DNA from: Methanosarcinaceae archaeon
GTDB lineage: Archaea > Halobacteriota > Methanosarcinia > Methanosarcinales > Methanosarcinaceae
DNA length: 8,367 bases
Assembly (NCBI GenBank): GCA_028690255.1
Contig: JAQVBP010000021.1
Coordinates: forward strand, 18,495-26,861
Direction of reading: 5' to 3'
Numbering within the stretch: the stretch's first letter is position 1; each line of letters opens with the position of its first letter. The translations under genes and the position numbers were made by a program. The notes below the pieces were generated by a model. It did no database searches and was not told the DNA's origin. It was given only the letters and a program-made list of their open reading frames with translations. This document shows, piece by piece, positions 1 through 5,598 of this stretch.

Positions 1-78
1 TGAAAATATTAATGAAAATATTAATGAAAATATTAATGAAAATATTAATGAAAATATTAATGAAAATATTAATGAAAA
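1..78 (+). repeat. 12-bp tandem repeat (TGAAAATATTAA), six full units plus a partial one
   Basis: Six perfect copies of TGAAAATATTAA fill bases 1-72, followed by a partial seventh copy (73-78). The array probably continues left of the window. It lies inside the E1-like gene and encodes repeated Glu-Asn-Ile-Asn. The 12-bp unit is a multiple of three, so copy-number change would alter protein length without a frameshift. Because the copies are identical at DNA level, the array looks recently expanded or homogenised. Confidence 0.95.
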
Positions 79-850
79 ACTTTCTGAAAAACAGCTCTCC
101 CGTTATGCCCGGAACATCGCCCTTCCGGAAATAGGGGAGGCAGGCCAGAGACGTCTGCTCTCCTCCCGCATCCTTTGCATAGGAGCGGGCGGCCTGGGTT
201 CCCCTGTTATATCGTACCTTGCTGCGGCCGGAGTGGGTACCCTGGGAATTGCTGACGGAGATGTCGTGGACTGCAGCAACCTGCAGCGTCAGGTGATCCA
301 CGGAGGAAAACTGGGGGTCCCGAAAGTCGAGTCTGCGGCAGAGTTCGTGCGAAAACTCAACCCTGAGGTGCGGGTAGAGCCCTTTCCTGAAAGGGTGAAC
401 CCCGAAAATATTCTGGAGCTTGTAAAAGCCTATGATGTGGTCGTGGACTGCTCGGATAATTTTGCTACCCGTTTCCTTGTAAATGACGCCTGCGTGCTTT
501 TGAAAAAACCGCTCTGTCACGGGAGCATCTATCGCTTTGAGGGCCAGGCAATGACGATCCTTCCGGGAAATGGGCCCTGCTACAGGTGCCTTTTTGAGCG
601 CCCGCCCAAAACGGAGCGCAGGCCGGGAGACGAGGGGGTGCTCGGAGTCCTTCCGGGAGTTATTGGGGCCATACAGGCCACGGAAGTCCTGAAATGCCTG
701 CTTGGGAAAGGAAGCCTTCTGAAGGGCCGCATGCTCTATTATGATGCCCTTTGCATGACTTTTAACGAAATCAAGGTGAGGAAAAATCCCGAATGTCCCG
801 TATGCGGAGAAAAAGCCAGAATTACTTCCATTGACCCGGTAAATTACTGA
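1..850 (+). CDS. HesA/MoeB/ThiF-family adenylyltransferase (E1-like), 5' end outside the window
   Basis: The family activates the C-terminal Gly-Gly of a ubiquitin-like sulfur carrier (MoaD, ThiS or SAMP type) by adenylation, for molybdopterin, thiamin or tRNA thiolation. The reading frame is open from the left edge (codons from base 2) and has no ATG, GTG or TTG before the catalytic domain, so the start lies upstream; an internal ATG at 233 would remove the nucleotide loop and is wrong. Visible in order: six E-N-I-N repeats (2-73), the family entry motif RYARNIALPEIG, the ATP loop GAGGLG (182-199), the N-L-Q-R-Q motif, DCSDN, a zinc-type CYRC (578-589), GVLGVLPGVIGAIQA, and a second CPVC (794-805). 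Both zinc cysteine pairs are intact. The position that carries a conserved Cys in MoeB/ThiF is Pro here (codon 623-625). The stop overlaps the convergent gene by 7 bp. MoeB versus ThiF cannot be decided because no carrier-protein gene is visible. Confidence 0.93.
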   Translation, partial: ENINENINENINENINENINENINEKLSEKQLSRYARNIALPEIGEAGQRRLLSSRILCIGAGGLGSPVISYLAAAGVGTLGIADGDVVDCSNLQRQVIHGGKLGVPKVESAAEFVRKLNPEVRVEPFPERVNPENILELVKAYDVVVDCSDNFATRFLVNDACVLLKKPLCHGSIYRFEGQAMTILPGNGPCYRCLFERPPKTERRPGDEGVLGVLPGVIGAIQATEVLKCLLGKGSLLKGRMLYYDALCMTFNEIKVRKNPECPVCGEKARITSIDPVNY

Positions 851-1269
851 AAAACAGGCCCTCTGAAAATAAGGAAAGCAAGGATAGTAAGGATAATTGC
901 GAGTATTATCGCGCTTTTTGCACTATCTCCGTCGCTTCCGAAAACAATGGGGACAGGGCCAAGCATTATCACCCCTCCGCCTCTTACTTTCAGAGAAGAA
1001 CTGTTTTCCGGAAAGTTTCTCTCCGTGCCGTATCCGCAAGTGCTTTTTTTTCCAAAGCCCTGCCTGGCAGAACCACTTCTTTCAAAAGGACCGCTTCTTT
1101 CCGGAACCCCTTTTCTTTCAAAAAAATCCTCATTTTCCGGTTGCCTGCTCCGGCTACCGGATGACCGTATTTCAAAAAAGTTTCCGAGTACGAAAATCAA
1201 TAAGCCGATGAATATTATAAAAATCCCAAGAAAAACAAGTGAATTCCCGATCAACGCTTCGTTTTCCAT
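844..1269 (-). CDS. DUF131/TIGR00304-type membrane protein with an extended hydrophilic loop
   Basis: A 141-residue membrane protein of unknown function. It has a hydrophobic segment at residues 8-31, a long polar stretch at 32-95, the family-like motif GGGVIMLGPVPIVFG at 97-111, and a second hydrophobic segment at 118-136. The glycine-rich G-G-V-I-M-x-G-P-x-P-I-x-F-G motif between two membrane helices is how I recognise archaeal DUF131; those proteins are usually about 80-100 residues. The extra length is the polar loop, which includes three related hexads at 51-68 (ERKGVP, ERSGPF, ERSGSA). No Shine-Dalgarno sequence precedes the ATG. The start overlaps the end of the upstream paralogue by 19 bp, so translational coupling is likely. 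The 3' end overlaps the convergent E1-like gene by 7 bp. No function can be assigned. Confidence 0.82.
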   Translation of the reverse strand: MENEALIGNSLVFLGIFIIFIGLLIFVLGNFFEIRSSGSRSRQPENEDFFERKGVPERSGPFERSGSARQGFGKKSTCGYGTERNFPENSSSLKVRGGGVIMLGPVPIVFGSDGDSAKSAIILAIILTILAFLIFRGPVFQ

Positions 1270-1535
1270 AAAAAGAGATACATAATCATAATTAATAAAC
1301 CGATTCCGAGTATATTTGTTGTAATTTCAGGAGAGGAACCAAAGGCGATGGGGATAGGGCCTAGCATTATTAACCCGCCTATATGGTTATTTACAGGATG
1401 CTGGGTCATTGTAAGAAGGATACCCAGTAATAATACTATGAATCCTACCGCAGTTACCGTCGCACCCACCTTCGCAAAAGTTTCGGATGTTCGCATATGA
1501 GATGTTATTATTTTCCTATTATTTAATCCCTTCAT
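1251..1535 (-). CDS. DUF131/TIGR00304-type small membrane protein
   Basis: A 94-residue protein with hydrophobic segments at residues 21-43 and 72-90, separated by a short loop and the motif GGLIMLGPIPIAFG (53-66). It is the compact, family-typical form and the paralogue of the gene directly downstream, which shares the motif and topology. Two starts are possible: the ATG at 1535 (94 residues) or the ATG at 1496 (81 residues, beginning MRTSETF). Neither has a convincing ribosome binding site. The shorter form matches the usual short N-terminus and loses no membrane segment, so the true start is uncertain. A TATA-like stretch on the minus strand near 1579-1587 would give a leader of roughly 20-60 nt. 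The gene probably forms a two-gene operon with its neighbour. The function of the family is unknown to me. Confidence 0.8.
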   Translation of the reverse strand: MKGLNNRKIITSHMRTSETFAKVGATVTAVGFIVLLLGILLTMTQHPVNNHIGGLIMLGPIPIAFGSSPEITTNILGIGLLIMIMYLFLWKTKR

Positions 1536-1578
1536 TTATGTTTGCCTGCGACAGTATCGGTTTCTTGGAATACATGCG

Positions 1579-1587
1579 TAAATTATA
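1579..1587 (-). promoter_or_regulatory. Putative TATA box of the DUF131 pair
   Basis: The minus strand reads TATAATTTA here. A start site about 25 bases downstream would fall near 1557, just ahead of either candidate ATG (1535 or 1496). This is position-based inference only, and no BRE was recognised with confidence. Confidence 0.35.
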
Positions 1588-1598
1588 CATGATGTATC

Positions 1599-1651
1599 CC
1601 GGTTTCCGGAGGGCTCTGACCGGCCCGAGGTGGAGGTCGGCAGGGAACCGG
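1599..1651. other. Nested inverted repeat, strong potential RNA hairpin
   Basis: CCGGTTTCC (1599-1607) can pair along all nine positions with GGGAACCGG (1643-1651), allowing one G-U pair in plus-strand RNA. Inside it, CTGACC (1616-1621) pairs with GGTCGG (1635-1640), again with one G-U pair, leaving a 13-nt loop and an asymmetric internal loop. It lies between the DUF131 pair and the 133-residue gene. The wobble pairs are G-U on the plus-strand transcript and would be A-C mismatches on the minus strand, which favours a plus-strand RNA if it is functional. No adjacent T-run marks it as a terminator. Confidence 0.5.
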
Positions 1652-1714
1652 AGTGGTTTCACTTTATAACGGTTAGGGCTGGCTTTTTTAATCGGGGGAT
1701 GATTTCTGAGACCA

Positions 1715-1741
1715 TACTTTTTCGGGAAAATTGGAAAAAAT
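1715..1741 (-). terminator. T-rich termination region after the 133-residue gene
   Basis: Directly after the stop codon the minus strand carries a T6 run (1735-1740), then a T4 run and further short T-tracts. Archaeal RNA polymerase can terminate at oligo-T tracts without a hairpin, and the position fits the end of the 133-residue gene. Confidence 0.4.
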
Positions 1742-2143
1742 TCAGGTTTTTTCGTTTGGAAGTCCGTCGACCCTCTCCGAGAGTTTCACAAGCAACTTTC
1801 GAGTCTCGGCAAGTTCGGTCTGGATTTCAATCAGCTTGTTGTAGGTAGGGCTCCGGGAGTCCTTTACGGCCTGCTCCTGGGAAAAACGCTGCTTGCTCGG
1901 CAGGATGTAAGCGTAGACGAGGAACATCGCAGTCAGACCTATGAACCCCATGGCCCCGAGAAAGATCATGTAGTTCGGAAAGAGAACCCGGATAAAGGAG
2001 TCACCTGAACTGTAGTACTGCAGGCGGCTGATCATGAGGAAGTTCAGGATGGAAAAAAGAAACATGGTCTCACTCACGAGGATTAGAAACCCTCCGACCT
2101 GAGTGGACATCTTTCGCTGTTTTGGGATGATTTTCTCAAACAT
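1742..2143 (-). CDS. Hypothetical protein, two membrane segments and C-terminal coiled coil
   Basis: I do not recognise a family for this 133-residue protein. A basic, amphipathic N-terminus (residues 1-14) is followed by a hydrophobic segment at about 16-41, a polar loop with aromatic residues (about 42-57), and a second hydrophobic segment at 58-82. A charged tail at about 85-133 includes a likely coiled coil at 101-128 (Leu/Ile/Val spaced in heptads among Glu, Lys and Arg). The predicted form is a helical hairpin in the membrane with the coiled coil on the same side as the N-terminus, which would suit oligomerisation or docking of a partner. The ATG at 2143 is supported by GAGGG (plus 2150-2154) six bases upstream. 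The gene is divergent from cysS and appears to have its own promoter and terminator. Confidence 0.8.
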   Translation of the reverse strand: MFEKIIPKQRKMSTQVGGFLILVSETMFLFSILNFLMISRLQYYSSGDSFIRVLFPNYMIFLGAMGFIGLTAMFLVYAYILPSKQRFSQEQAVKDSRSPTYNKLIEIQTELAETRKLLVKLSERVDGLPNEKT

Positions 2144-2195
2144 ATACGGCCCTCTTCTTATTTAGTGAAAATGTTCTTACAGAGATATCGAATTA

Positions 2196-2213
2196 ACGTT
2201 ATATATATAACGT
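2196..2213. promoter_or_regulatory. Perfect 18-bp palindrome acgttatatatataacgt in the divergent promoter region
   Basis: The sequence equals its own reverse complement over 18 bases and contains a TATA-like core readable on both strands. On the minus strand it sits about 55-70 bases upstream of the 133-residue gene, giving a leader of roughly 35 nt. On the plus strand it would give cysS a leader of over 100 nt. It could be a bidirectional TATA element, a regulator operator overlapping TATA, or both. Confidence 0.5.
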
Positions 2214-2218
2214 GTAGG

Positions 2219-2228
2219 TAATATAAAT
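2219..2228 (+). promoter_or_regulatory. Candidate TATA box for cysS
   Basis: TAATATAAAT on the plus strand resembles an archaeal TATA box and would place a start site near 2250, about 100 bases before the cysS ATG. A second, weaker candidate (CTAAATA, 2319-2325) is centred about 29 bases before the ATG and would give a nearly leaderless transcript. The sequence alone does not decide between them. Confidence 0.35.
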
Positions 2229-2350
2229 CTGTTGAGGGCCCCCATAAATAGCAGCCCGGGATAAAAATCCGTAAACCTCCGGCAAAAAGAAGTTTCCAAA
2301 AACCCGGGGACAGCAAAACTAAATACCCTACAGTCCAAAAACTACCCTTA

Positions 2351-3787
2351 ATGTTACAGGTCTACAACACCCTGAGCCGGAAAAAAGAAGTTTTTGTCCC
2401 CCTGGAGCCCGGCAGAGTCTCGATCTACGCCTGCGGCCCCACGGTCTACAACCTGCCCCATATAGGAAACTACAGGACTTTTTTCATGACGGATAACCTT
2501 GTCCGGACCCTGGAGTACCTGGGCTACGCCGTGAAACTTGTAATGAACATCACGGATATCGACGACAAGACCATCCGGGACTCGGAAGAGGCCGGGATGT
2601 CCCTCAGGGCTTTTACGGAAAAATACACGGAGGAGTTTTTCCGGGGGCTTGACCTGCTGAAGATCAGGCGGGCCTCCGAGTACCCGAGGGCCACGGAAAA
2701 CGTTGCAGGGATGATCGAGCTTTCCGAAACCCTCATGGAAAAAGGGCTTGCCTACGAAAAAGACGGCTCGGTCTACTTCAGGATCTCAGCCTTTCCGGCC
2801 TACGGAAAACTCTCTAAAATCGACCCCGACCGTATAAAGGTCGGGGCCTCGGTGGACGTGGACGAGTACGAGAAAGACAATCCAAGGGACTTTGCTCTCC
2901 TGAAAGCCTCTTCTTCCGAAGAGGTTTCGCGGGGGATTTATTACGAAAGCCCCTGGGGAAAAATCAGGCCGGGATGGCACACCGAATGTTCCGTCATGGC
3001 CATGAAAGCCTTCGGCCCGACCCTGGATATTCATACGGGAGGAGTGGACCTCATCTTCCCGCACCACGAAAACGAAATCGCACAGGCCGAAGGGGCCACT
3101 GGTCTGCCTTTTGTCCGCTACTGGGTCCACGGGGAGCACTTAATCGTGAGCGGGGAGAAGATGAGCAAATCAAAAGGTAACTTCTTCACCCTGCCCGAAA
3201 TCGTGGAAGAATACGGAGGAGAGGTCGTCCGCTTCATGTTCCTCTCGGTACACTACCGGAAAAAACTTGACTATACAAAGGCCTTTGCCGAAAACGCTAA
3301 AAACAACTATCAACGGCTCAGGGAAACTCTCGATACCCTGGAGTTTTTGCTCCCCTCAGCCGATCGGGCCGCCTGTCCCGGAGCCGGGGAAACCCCCGAA
3401 ACCCTCGAAATACTCGAAAAGCTTCCGAAACTCGAAGCGGAATTCAGGGCCGCCCTTGAAGATGATCTCGATACCCCGAAGGCCCTGCAGGTCTTCCGGG
3501 AACTTTCCAGAAGTGCCAATATATACCTGGAAAGCGGGAAAACCCGGAAAGACCTTGAAAAAATCCTGGAGCTTTACCGGACCTTTGCAGCCGTACTCGG
3601 ACTTTTTGAAAAGAAGGAGGGGAGTGAAAAAGTCCCGGCCGAAGTCCTGAAAATGGTTGAGGAAAGGGAAACTGCCCGGAAAGAAAAGGACTGGGGAAAA
3701 GCGGACAGGCTCAGAGAAAGGATAAAGGAGCTTGGATACGCCGTTCAGGACATGAAAGAAGGGGCACAGGTAAAGAAAATTGATTGA
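2351..3787 (+). CDS. cysS: Cysteinyl-tRNA synthetase
   Basis: Class I aminoacyl-tRNA synthetase that charges tRNA-Cys with cysteine using ATP in the cytoplasm. The 478 residues match the usual length. The catalytic Rossmann fold has the HIGH-type motif HIGN at 37-40 and the KMSKS motif at 270-274. The zinc site that recognises the cysteine thiol is complete: C28, C213, H238 and E242. The N-terminus (MLQVYNTLSRKKE), the YACGPTVYN block and the MNITDIDDK block are family hallmarks. The C-terminal part is helical and ends with the usual K-E-K-D-W-x-x-A-D-R-L-R-E stretch. The start is fixed by alignment to bacterial CysRS, although no Shine-Dalgarno sequence precedes the ATG. From established knowledge, several Methanosarcina species carry CysRS as well as the SepRS/SepCysS route; the second route is not visible here. 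The gene stands alone, divergent from the 133-residue gene. Confidence 0.98.
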   Translation: MLQVYNTLSRKKEVFVPLEPGRVSIYACGPTVYNLPHIGNYRTFFMTDNLVRTLEYLGYAVKLVMNITDIDDKTIRDSEEAGMSLRAFTEKYTEEFFRGLDLLKIRRASEYPRATENVAGMIELSETLMEKGLAYEKDGSVYFRISAFPAYGKLSKIDPDRIKVGASVDVDEYEKDNPRDFALLKASSSEEVSRGIYYESPWGKIRPGWHTECSVMAMKAFGPTLDIHTGGVDLIFPHHENEIAQAEGATGLPFVRYWVHGEHLIVSGEKMSKSKGNFFTLPEIVEEYGGEVVRFMFLSVHYRKKLDYTKAFAENAKNNYQRLRETLDTLEFLLPSADRAACPGAGETPETLEILEKLPKLEAEFRAALEDDLDTPKALQVFRELSRSANIYLESGKTRKDLEKILELYRTFAAVLGLFEKKEGSEKVPAEVLKMVEERETARKEKDWGKADRLRERIKELGYAVQDMKEGAQVKKID

Positions 3788-3810
3788 TGGGAAGGGGCAC
3801 TTTCGCCCTA

Positions 3811-3845
3811 TATTCAGTATTTCAGTATACAAGTATATTCAGTAT
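3811..3845. repeat. Short direct repeats of TATTCAGTAT
   Basis: TATTCAGTAT occurs at 3811-3820 and 3836-3845, with a partial TTCAGTAT at 3821-3828. The same TTCAGTAT begins the second copy of the larger repeat at 4231, so this motif may mark the edge of the element. Confidence 0.6.
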
Positions 3846-4007
3846 GGAAGGCAGGATTTTTATAAAGGCTGGATTTTTATGAAGTGGGGTTATTTTATGA
3901 TTGTCATCACGAAAAGCCCACTCGCTTGCGCGCCAGGGGGGATTCGTAAAAATGAAGGCCCTGGCTGAAATAAAAACAGGCCGGCTGCATTGAAAGCCCG
4001 GCAAGCT
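3836..4007. repeat. Diverged intergenic repeat, copy A
   Basis: This copy shares its outline with copy B (4231-4451). The left edge carries TTCAGTAT. A block at 3871-3916 aligns to 4251-4295 at roughly 80 percent identity by eye and ends in TCACGAAAAG. The right edge, TTGAAAGCCCGGCAAGCT (3990-4007), matches B with one mismatch. Between them is a weaker hairpin region (ACGAA 3909-3913 with TTCGT 3943-3947). On the minus strand the shared block can be read as F-R-D-D-N-H-K, compared with F-R-E-D-T-H-K in B. No terminal inverted repeats or target duplications were found, so I cannot call it an insertion sequence. Confidence 0.6.
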
Positions 4008-4113
4008 CGAAAATCAGAAAAAATATATTTGGCCGGTTTTGGGAAAATGCATTTTAAGTTACCTGGCCCGGTTTTTTGAGCTGGATTTTTTGTTTAAACG
4101 GGATGGGCCAGTT

Positions 4114-4165
4114 GTTGAGGGATCGGAAAACCCGGGTCCTCAACGCCCGACGCAGGAGGCCGGGC
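4114..4165. other. Hairpin pair between the repeat copies
   Basis: GTTGAGG (4114-4120) pairs perfectly with CCTCAAC (4138-4144). The stem continues inward through G-U pairs, one A-G mismatch and three G-C pairs to a five-base AAAAC loop. Immediately after, GCCCG (4145-4149) pairs with CGGGC (4161-4165). Two adjacent stable stems suggest a structured RNA or a termination/processing signal. I matched it to no known RNA family. Confidence 0.5.
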
Positions 4166-4230
4166 ATTTCAGGAATGATGTGAAATGAATGCATATTTTT
4201 TCAACGCCATTTTTGAAAAGAAATGGAGAT

Positions 4231-4451
4231 TTCAGTATTCAATTCAAGTCCGGTTTTTGTGAAGTCAGGTTTTTTATGTGTGTCCTCACGAAAAGACCGG
4301 TCAGCAAGCTGACCGGTGAGAGCCCTGTCTTCTCCCTCTCTAAATAATGAACGATTGCCGGGAATTTAGGTTGACCCTCAAAATCAGGCCCCCGGCTGAA
4401 GTGGAGAAGCGGACATAAAAACCGGTCGCGGTGTTGAAGGCCCGGCAAGCT
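4231..4451. repeat. Diverged intergenic repeat, copy B
   Basis: Second, longer copy of the element at 3836-4007, in the same orientation. It starts with TTCAGTAT, contains the conserved block at 4251-4295 and ends with TTGAAGGCCCGGCAAGCT (4434-4451). It has extra sequence in the middle (about 4318-4390) compared with copy A. It contains the perfect inverted repeat at 4296-4317. Confidence 0.6.
4296..4317. repeat. Perfect inverted repeat ACCGGTCAGC-AA-GCTGACCGGT
   Basis: Ten bases are repeated perfectly inverted around a two-base centre, giving a 9-bp stem and a 4-base loop in RNA. It directly follows the conserved TCACGAAAAG block of copy B; copy A has a different, weaker hairpin at the same place. 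CTC (4285-4287) and GAG (4318-4320) could extend the stem across a bulge. Confidence 0.7.
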
Positions 4452-4503
4452 TGACGGTTGACCGAATTTTAAGCCCCTCTTTCTTAATTTTTCGTGGGTT
4501 TCC

Positions 4504-5547
4504 TTACTCTATTATTTCCGTAGGGATTACCTCAAGGTCACAGAAGTCGGAGGCGAAGTTATAGGCCCCGGCGTTGAGAAAAGTTATCCGATCCCCTATT
4601 TTAGGTTCTTTTTCAAGGTAGACCCGGTACCTGAAGAGGTCCATGGAACAGGGGGTACAGCCTTTGATTACGTAGGGTTTGCCGGTTTTGTCTTCAAGTT
4701 CGTTTTCCACAAGCAGTTTGGCGGGCACCAGGATTGCATCCATATCGGAGTTATAGACCGAGGCGTTGACCAGGATGTTATTATCGTAGACCCCCATCAC
4801 ATGGGTTATGAGTTTGCCCGCGGGAGCTGCAATGAACCTGCCGGGCTCGACCATGAGCTCGATTCCCTGCCCGTGCAGCCATTCCCGGAATTCCGTTATG
4901 CGCATGAAGATACCTTCGAGCACGTCGGCGTTGCTGTTGGCGTAGCGGGCAGGAAGGCCTCCTCCGATGTTCAGGAGATCGATGGCTTCAAGGGTTTCCG
5001 GGGTGAGCACGGCTTCAATATCTCGCCGGAGTTTCCACTCACTGACGTTCTGGGTCTTCCGGTGGAAGTGGACGCCGAGTTTTTCAAGGGCCGGGTGTCC
5101 TTTAAGTTCGGAAATCCGCCGATTGATTATTTCGGAAGACATGCCGAAGACGAAGTAGCGTTCGGTCCGGATGGAGTTTTCCTTGAGTTTGAGCCGGAGG
5201 GACAGGGTTATTTTCCAGGCCTTATTTTCCAGGGCCGAGAGTAAAATGTCCAGGTCAAACTCGTTGTCCACGACAAAATGCCGGATTCCCTGCCCGTAAA
5301 GTTCGGCAATCCTGGCTTCGTTCCAGCCCTGAGCCAGGAAAACGACGCGGGATTTGTCCCTTATGTGTTTGAGTTCGTTTGGCATGTGGACGCTGAAAAG
5401 AGCCTCGGTCTGCTCTTCAAGGATAAGAGTAACTTTCGGGTTTGTCTTGGAACTGTAGGATACGACATCGGCAAGCTCTGCGGCCTGCCGGTACTGCTCG
5501 ATTACGACCTTTTTCGATAAGGTGAACCTGGGGGATGGGATACTCAT
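4504..5547 (-). CDS. Fold-type III PLP-dependent decarboxylase (ornithine/diaminopimelate decarboxylase superfamily)
   Basis: Members decarboxylate ornithine, lysine, arginine, diaminopimelate or carboxy(nor)spermidine. The alanine-racemase-like barrel is present: PLP lysine K34 in YSSKTNP, His162 in VHFHRKTQN (stacking on PLP), the phosphate-binding loop GGG at 195-197, and EPGR at 234-237. The C-terminal beta domain has the catalytic Cys C300 in GCTPCSMD and Tyr329 in NAGAYN. All core catalytic residues are therefore present. At 347 residues it is shorter than typical ODC or DapDC (about 390-430). The spacing from Cys to Asp is C-x-x-D rather than the usual C-x-x-x-D, and the specificity region (about 262-285) does not match ODC or DapDC clearly, so the substrate is unknown. 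The start at 5547 is supported by GAGGT (plus 5555-5559). It lies 51 bp downstream of the DHS-like gene on the same strand, so the two are probably co-transcribed and act in one polyamine-related route. Confidence 0.88.
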   Translation of the reverse strand: MSIPSPRFTLSKKVVIEQYRQAAELADVVSYSSKTNPKVTLILEEQTEALFSVHMPNELKHIRDKSRVVFLAQGWNEARIAELYGQGIRHFVVDNEFDLDILLSALENKAWKITLSLRLKLKENSIRTERYFVFGMSSEIINRRISELKGHPALEKLGVHFHRKTQNVSEWKLRRDIEAVLTPETLEAIDLLNIGGGLPARYANSNADVLEGIFMRITEFREWLHGQGIELMVEPGRFIAAPAGKLITHVMGVYDNNILVNASVYNSDMDAILVPAKLLVENELEDKTGKPYVIKGCTPCSMDLFRYRVYLEKEPKIGDRITFLNAGAYNFASDFCDLEVIPTEIIE

Positions 5548-5598
5548 ATTGGTGACCTCAGTGATTGAACTTTGCCGCTTGATCTTTATTTTTGAACC

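Larger units (their letters stand above)
3788..4503. other. Long intergenic region between convergent cysS and the decarboxylase
   Basis: No convincing gene lies here. The stretch holds two diverged copies of one repeat (about 3836-4007 and 4231-4451) and several hairpins between and within them. Short minus-strand frames of 60-70 codons exist in both copies and both begin M-P-G-x-Q, but their middles do not align in the same frame and no ribosome binding site is evident, so I treat them as decayed or non-coding. A small GGGC/GCCC hairpin at 3795-3808 follows cysS and might help termination. Confidence 0.7.

Noticed and set aside
12..134. Short frame of repeated M-K-I-L across the tandem repeat
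   Set aside because: It is a by-product of the 12-bp repeat in another frame and stops soon after the array.
233..850. Shorter version of the E1-like gene starting at the ATG at 233
   Set aside because: It would remove the ATP-binding GAGGLG loop and the conserved entry helix, both of which are encoded in frame upstream.
897..1285. Plus-strand frames opposite the DUF131 genes
   Set aside because: Shadow frames of the minus-strand membrane protein genes, which carry the recognisable motif and hydrophobic segments.
3822..4004. 60-codon minus-strand frame in repeat copy A
   Set aside because: No ribosome binding site. Similarity to the frame in copy B is limited to the M-P-G-x-Q start and is lost or frame-shifted in the middle, so it is described as part of the repeat.
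4239..4448. 69-codon minus-strand frame in repeat copy B
   Set aside because: Same reasons as for copy A; the conserved block is read in a different frame from that in A.
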